A program made the translations under genes and the position numbers. The notes beneath the pieces were generated by a model. That model did not search any database. It was not told the DNA's origin and saw nothing but the letters and a program-made list of their open reading frames with translations. Below are positions 6,368 to 8,645 of a stretch of 8,645 bases of DNA, in pieces (the stretch's first letter is position 1; every line of letters begins with the position of its first letter). This DNA is from Chloroflexota bacterium (GTDB lineage Bacteria > Chloroflexota > Dehalococcoidia > Lucifugimonadales > JACPCL1). The stretch covers positions 1-8,645 of the forward strand of contig JACQUH010000107.1 of the NCBI GenBank assembly GCA_016210375.1, written 5' to 3'.

Positions 6368-6643
6368 ATGCCAATCGGTGGTTTCCTGGATGACCTGCCT
6401 AAGGCTCTGTTTATCCTGGCGCACCTGGTTTTCCTTGTGGTCGGCTTGTGGGCCATCAGGCGTCTCACGCAAGCCAAGCAGAGCTACGCTGCGGCCCTCT
6501 GGCTCTATATTGCCAGCCAGGTTGTCTTTCTCGGCTTCTTCGGAGGGGTCATCACCTTGAAGATGGCGGTCCTCATTGAGCAGACGCTGCTGGTCATCTT
6601 GGTGGTGTGGATTGCCATCAAGGCAAAGAGCCCCGCGCCGTAA
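6368..6643 (+). CDS. small membrane protein with three predicted helices, unknown function
   Basis: I do not recognise the family. The 91-residue product has three hydrophobic segments at about 12-31, 41-63 and 66-84. They are separated by a basic loop (RRLTQAKQ, 31-38) and a very short turn around L64-K65, and the protein ends in a short basic tail. There is no cleavable signal or catalytic motif. The start at 6368 is set by AAGGAGG (6355-6361) with 6-nt spacing. A longer frame from the GTG at 6284 would add 28 residues without hydrophobic character and would begin inside the -10 region. A good promoter at 6264-6292 supports a real, independently expressed gene. It diverges from selB and is followed by the triple-hairpin element, which may end its transcript. 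Confidence 0.75.
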   Translation: MPIGGFLDDLPKALFILAHLVFLVVGLWAIRRLTQAKQSYAAALWLYIASQVVFLGFFGGVITLKMAVLIEQTLLVILVVWIAIKAKSPAP

Positions 6644-6683
6644 GAGCCATCTGCAAACGCTGGTGTACCGCCTCCCGACGGTC

Positions 6684-6848
6684 TTTGACCAAACCACCTA
6701 ACCCCCTCTGGCTCCCCCTTCCCGCAGAGGAAGGGGGGAGACTTACATTTGAATCGGATTGATGCGGCGTAGCCGCATCAATCCGATTCTGAAGACCATC
6801 GTCCCCCTCTCCTGAAGGGAGAGGGGGACCACAGGGGGTGAGGTCAAA
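6684..6848. mobile_element. MITE-like element with terminal inverted repeats and three hairpins
   Basis: The left end TTTGACC (6684-6690) is inverted at the right end as GGTCAAA (6842-6848). Further in, ACCCCCTCTGG and ACCCCCTGTGG (read inward from each end) match with one change. Inside are three hairpins: 6712-6740 (11-bp stem, one bulge), a central perfect 18-bp stem GAATCGGATTGATGCGGC at 6751-6768 with its complement at 6772-6789 around a GTA loop, and 6801-6829 (12-bp stem). No open reading frame makes sense, so if mobile it depends on an enzyme elsewhere. A clear target-site duplication is not visible. Confidence 0.7.
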
Positions 6849-6873
6849 GGACTTTTGGAACAAGGCCCCCAAA

Positions 6874-6903
6874 GGGAGAGGGCGACCACAGGGGGAGAGG
6901 TCA
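6874..6903. repeat. solitary copy of the mobile element's right end
   Basis: This 30-bp stretch matches 6817-6846 at 28 of 30 positions (GGGAGAGGG.GACCACAGGG...GAGGTCA). It lies 27 bp beyond the end of the complete element in the same orientation. It looks like the remnant of a second insertion or a tandem end duplication. Confidence 0.65.
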
Positions 6904-7056
6904 GAACCGCAGCGGCACAGCATTCAGTTGATGGCTGAGAGGGGGCGGCGTCATGCTTCTCCCTTCAGGCTGGAGGGAAGAGGTAGTCTTGAGAGGGTTT
7001 GTTCCCGGCGGCTTGGATGCAGGCCGGTGGATCAATGAAACGGGTGCGATGCTTCC

Positions 7057-7086
7057 TTGACAAGCCCGCGACCAAACCGATACGCT
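7057..7086 (+). promoter_or_regulatory. possible promoter of the MFS gene, near-leaderless
   Basis: A perfect -35 TTGACA (7057-7062), an 18-bp spacer and a poor -10 TACGCT (7081-7086) are present. Transcription would start about 7093, one base before the ATG at 7094. No Shine-Dalgarno sequence precedes that ATG, which fits a leaderless mRNA but may also mean the promoter or start is wrong. Confidence 0.3.
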
Positions 7087-7093
7087 GCCAAGC

Positions 7094-8386
7094 ATGGTGG
7101 ACACCATTGCGGGGGCAGGTGAACCAGAGGCTCGTGCTTCCGACCACGAAAGGCGTCAGAGGGCCACGCGGCGCACCCTTCGGCTTGCCTTCTGGGAGGG
7201 GGTCCCTGGCACCTTAGCCCTCTCCATCGCCGACAACTTCATCGCCCCCCTGGCCATTGCGCTGGGCGGTGCGCCGCTGATGATCGGCCTGCTCCACGCT
7301 TTCCCTCAATTGCTTGCCGCCCAGTCCCAGTTGCTCACTCACAAGCTTGTGAGCTGGACTCACTCCCGCAGGCGTGTGCTCCTCCTTTCCGTGGGCTTGG
7401 GGGTCCTGCCGTGGCTCGTGTTGTCAGTCATCCCGCATCTGTCCCTGGCAGATCCGGTCCTCTGGCTGGTGCCGCTGGCTGTCTTCACCAACGTGTTCTA
7501 CCAGTTCCCGGCACCGGCCTGGGGGAGCTGGATCGCAGACCTGTTGCCCTTGCACCGGCGGGGCAACTTTCTGGGCTTCAGGGCCTCCGTGGGAAGCCTG
7601 GTGGGGATGTCGGTCGTCATGGGCTTTGGGGTCCTCCTGGACCGGATGCAGGATGGGGCCTACTGGGGGTTCACCATCCTGTTTCTGACCGGGGCGTCCA
7701 TGCGGTTGTGGTCCCTGGCACTGATCTGGGGCATGCACGAGCCGCCCATGAGGACGGCCAGGGCGAGCATGGGCCTTCTGGAGTTCGTGAAGACGGCCCA
7801 GCGCACGGTCCTGGGGCGAGTTGTGCTGTACACCATGGTGCTCTACCTGGGCGTGTTCATCGCTGGCCCCTACTTTTCCATCTTCATGTTGCGCGACCTG
7901 AAGTTCAGCTATACCACCTTTGTCCTCTTGCAGGTGGTGAGCGTCGTGGCGACCATTATCGGGAGCCGCCTGTGGGGAATCTATGCCGACCGGCACGGCA
8001 ATGTGGGGGTGATACGGGTCACGGGGCTGGGCCTGAGTGCCATGCCCCTCCTGTGGTTGGTGTCCCACCAGGTACCTTTCCTGATGGTGATCAACATCAT
8101 AGGCGGCATCGCCTGGAGTGGCTTCACCCTGTGTTCGCTAAACTACGTGTACGAGGTTTCTCCGCCGGGAGAGAGGACGAGGGTGGTGGGCTACCTGGCA
8201 GCCTTTGGGGGAGTGGGTCTTTTCGTGGGAGCCCTCGTGGGCGGCCTCATAGTGGAATATGTCCCGGTGCTTTTTGCGTACCCGGTGATGACGCTGTTCC
8301 TGATCTCAGGCATTGTGCGATTGGTGGCCGCAGCGGTCTTTTTGCCTTTCATCAAGGAGAGCAGGGGCAAGAGCACGGCGAGCTGA
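7094..8386 (+). CDS. major facilitator superfamily (MFS) transporter, 12 helices
   Basis: The 430-residue product is an inner-membrane secondary transporter of unknown substrate. After a charged 30-residue N-terminal tail rich in Arg and Glu, hydrophobic segments run through both halves in the 6+6 MFS pattern. Between the N-half helices is the stretch GSWIADLLPLHRRGNFLGFR (144-163), matching the P-x-x-R-R-G-x-F-x-G-x-R loop of one MFS subgroup. The C-half has a motif A-like GIYADRHGN (295-303). The central loop is about 215-240. The ATG at 7094 lacks a Shine-Dalgarno sequence; the next plausible starts fall inside the tail, so the N-terminus is the least certain part. It stands alone, between copies of the hairpin element, with no regulator or pathway gene next to it to suggest a substrate. 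Confidence 0.88.
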   Translation: MVDTIAGAGEPEARASDHERRQRATRRTLRLAFWEGVPGTLALSIADNFIAPLAIALGGAPLMIGLLHAFPQLLAAQSQLLTHKLVSWTHSRRRVLLLSVGLGVLPWLVLSVIPHLSLADPVLWLVPLAVFTNVFYQFPAPAWGSWIADLLPLHRRGNFLGFRASVGSLVGMSVVMGFGVLLDRMQDGAYWGFTILFLTGASMRLWSLALIWGMHEPPMRTARASMGLLEFVKTAQRTVLGRVVLYTMVLYLGVFIAGPYFSIFMLRDLKFSYTTFVLLQVVSVVATIIGSRLWGIYADRHGNVGVIRVTGLGLSAMPLLWLVSHQVPFLMVINIIGGIAWSGFTLCSLNYVYEVSPPGERTRVVGYLAAFGGVGLFVGALVGGLIVEYVPVLFAYPVMTLFLISGIVRLVAAAVFLPFIKESRGKSTAS

Positions 8387-8545
8387 GAGGAAGGTCTGTT
8401 TGCTTTTCAGTGGGCGTCCCATCTTCGTGTGCCAGGGTTATCAGCCCGGAAACCCCCTCAAGAAGCATCGTGGCACCGCCGCTGAAGGGGGCGGCATCAT
8501 GCTCCAGCCTTTAGGTCATTAACCAAATACTTGTGTCTTGCGGTA
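8387..8545. other. non-coding stretch after the MFS gene
   Basis: No gene is seen here. It holds an imperfect hairpin at 8464-8502 (AGCAT/ATGCT outside, GCCGC/GCGGC inside) and the motif GGGGGCGGCATCATGCT (8487-8503), which is a one-mismatch copy of 6941-6957 upstream of the MFS gene. TCTTGAGGGGGTTT, read on the minus strand around 8451-8464, resembles 6987-7000. No T-run marks a terminator. Confidence 0.5.
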
Positions 8546-8645
8546 TTGACCTCTCCCCCTGTAGTCCCCCTCTCCGTTACGGAGAGGGGGACGATGATTT
8601 GAGGAATCGGTGTGATGCGGCTCTGCCGCATCACACCGATTCAAA
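8546..8645. mobile_element. second, inverted copy of the MITE-like element, cut by the window edge
   Basis: It begins TTGACCTC (8546-8553) and continues as the reverse complement of 6684-6848. A 13-bp hairpin, GTCCCCCTCTCCG (8564-8576) with its complement at 8580-8592, is followed by a perfect 18-bp stem, GAATCGGTGTGATGCGGC (8604-8621) with its complement at 8625-8642, around a TCT loop. The last bases CAAA match the other copy; the third hairpin would lie beyond the edge. Confidence 0.7.

Larger units (their letters stand above)
6849..7093. other. non-coding stretch upstream of the MFS gene
   Basis: Together with the mobile element this completes a 450-bp gap between genes. It contains a solitary copy of the element's right end (6874-6903), a degraded hairpin of the same style around 6956-6982 (TCCCTTCAGG...GGAGGGA), a GGGGGCGGCGTCATGCT motif at 6941-6957 that recurs after the MFS gene, and a possible promoter at 7057-7086. 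I see no coding sequence in it. Confidence 0.55.

Noticed and set aside
5939..6697. A 253-codon in-frame upstream extension of selB to an ATG at 6697
   Set aside because: The extension translates hairpin repeats and overlaps the plus-strand membrane protein gene and the mobile element. SelB homology begins exactly at MFVIGTAGHVDHGK from the ATG at 5938.
6684..6903. CRISPR array
   Set aside because: The repeats are a tandem pair of element ends plus palindromes, without three or more regularly spaced repeats and unique spacers, and no cas gene is present.
6618..6923. Minus-strand frame of 101 codons across the mobile element
   Set aside because: It is a Pro/Gly/Ser-rich translation of the C/G-run hairpins, with no ribosome binding site or family resemblance.
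7411..8514. Long plus-strand frame of 367 codons overlapping the MFS gene
   Set aside because: Its product is Gly/Pro/Arg/His-rich with no membrane or domain pattern, as expected for an alternative frame of a GC-rich gene. The MFS frame is clearly the coding one.
8604..8642. Intrinsic terminator formed by the long hairpin
   Set aside because: The stem is long and GC-rich, but there is no run of T on either side, and the same structure occurs within a repeat element at 6751-6789.

Overview
This window looks like a GC-rich bacterial chromosome segment, most likely from the Chloroflexota (Dehalococcoidia-like). That assignment is an inference from three things: the clade-specific look of the NurA and HAS-barrel proteins, a Gram-positive-length SelB, and many C/G-run hairpin repeats between genes. 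No rRNA, tRNA or marker gene is present to confirm it.

Layout. The left two thirds is read on the minus strand. In transcription order it holds selB (5938-4076, selenocysteine-specific elongation factor), nurA (3966-2743, DNA-end nuclease), a small DUF433 antitoxin-like gene (2630-2382), a DUF262/DUF1524 GmrSD-like restriction endonuclease (2354-672), and a stand-alone HAS-barrel protein of the HerA/NurA system (659-51). The right third is read on the plus strand. It holds a 91-residue three-helix membrane protein (6368-6643) with a strong promoter, and a 12-helix MFS transporter (7094-8386). The selB and 91-residue genes diverge from a 429-bp intergenic region full of hairpins.

How the genes fit together. 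NurA and HAS-barrel proteins normally work with the HerA hexameric translocase in DNA-end resection, and their genes are usually close neighbours. Here the pair is split by DUF433 and DUF262, which are visibly lower in GC. Hand counts give 27/60 GC at 1861-1920 and 24/60 at 1981-2040 inside DUF262, against 47/60 at 3121-3180 in nurA and 42/60 at 241-300 in the HAS gene. The two-gene insert has its own promoter-like sequence and ribosome binding sites, and ends 12 nt before the HAS start. The simplest reading is a horizontally acquired defence cassette lodged inside a nurA-HAS operon, with the HAS gene now expressed behind it. No herA gene is in the window; it could lie left of position 1.

Repeats. 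The intergenic DNA carries a structured repeat family. A complete element of about 165 bp (6684-6848) has terminal inverted repeats and three hairpins in a row. An inverted copy is cut by the right edge (8546-8645). The central 18-bp stems of the two copies differ at two positions, and both differences are compensated on the other arm. A related hairpin forms the nurA leader, and a separate set of hairpins with TGAA/TTCA loops fills the selB upstream region.
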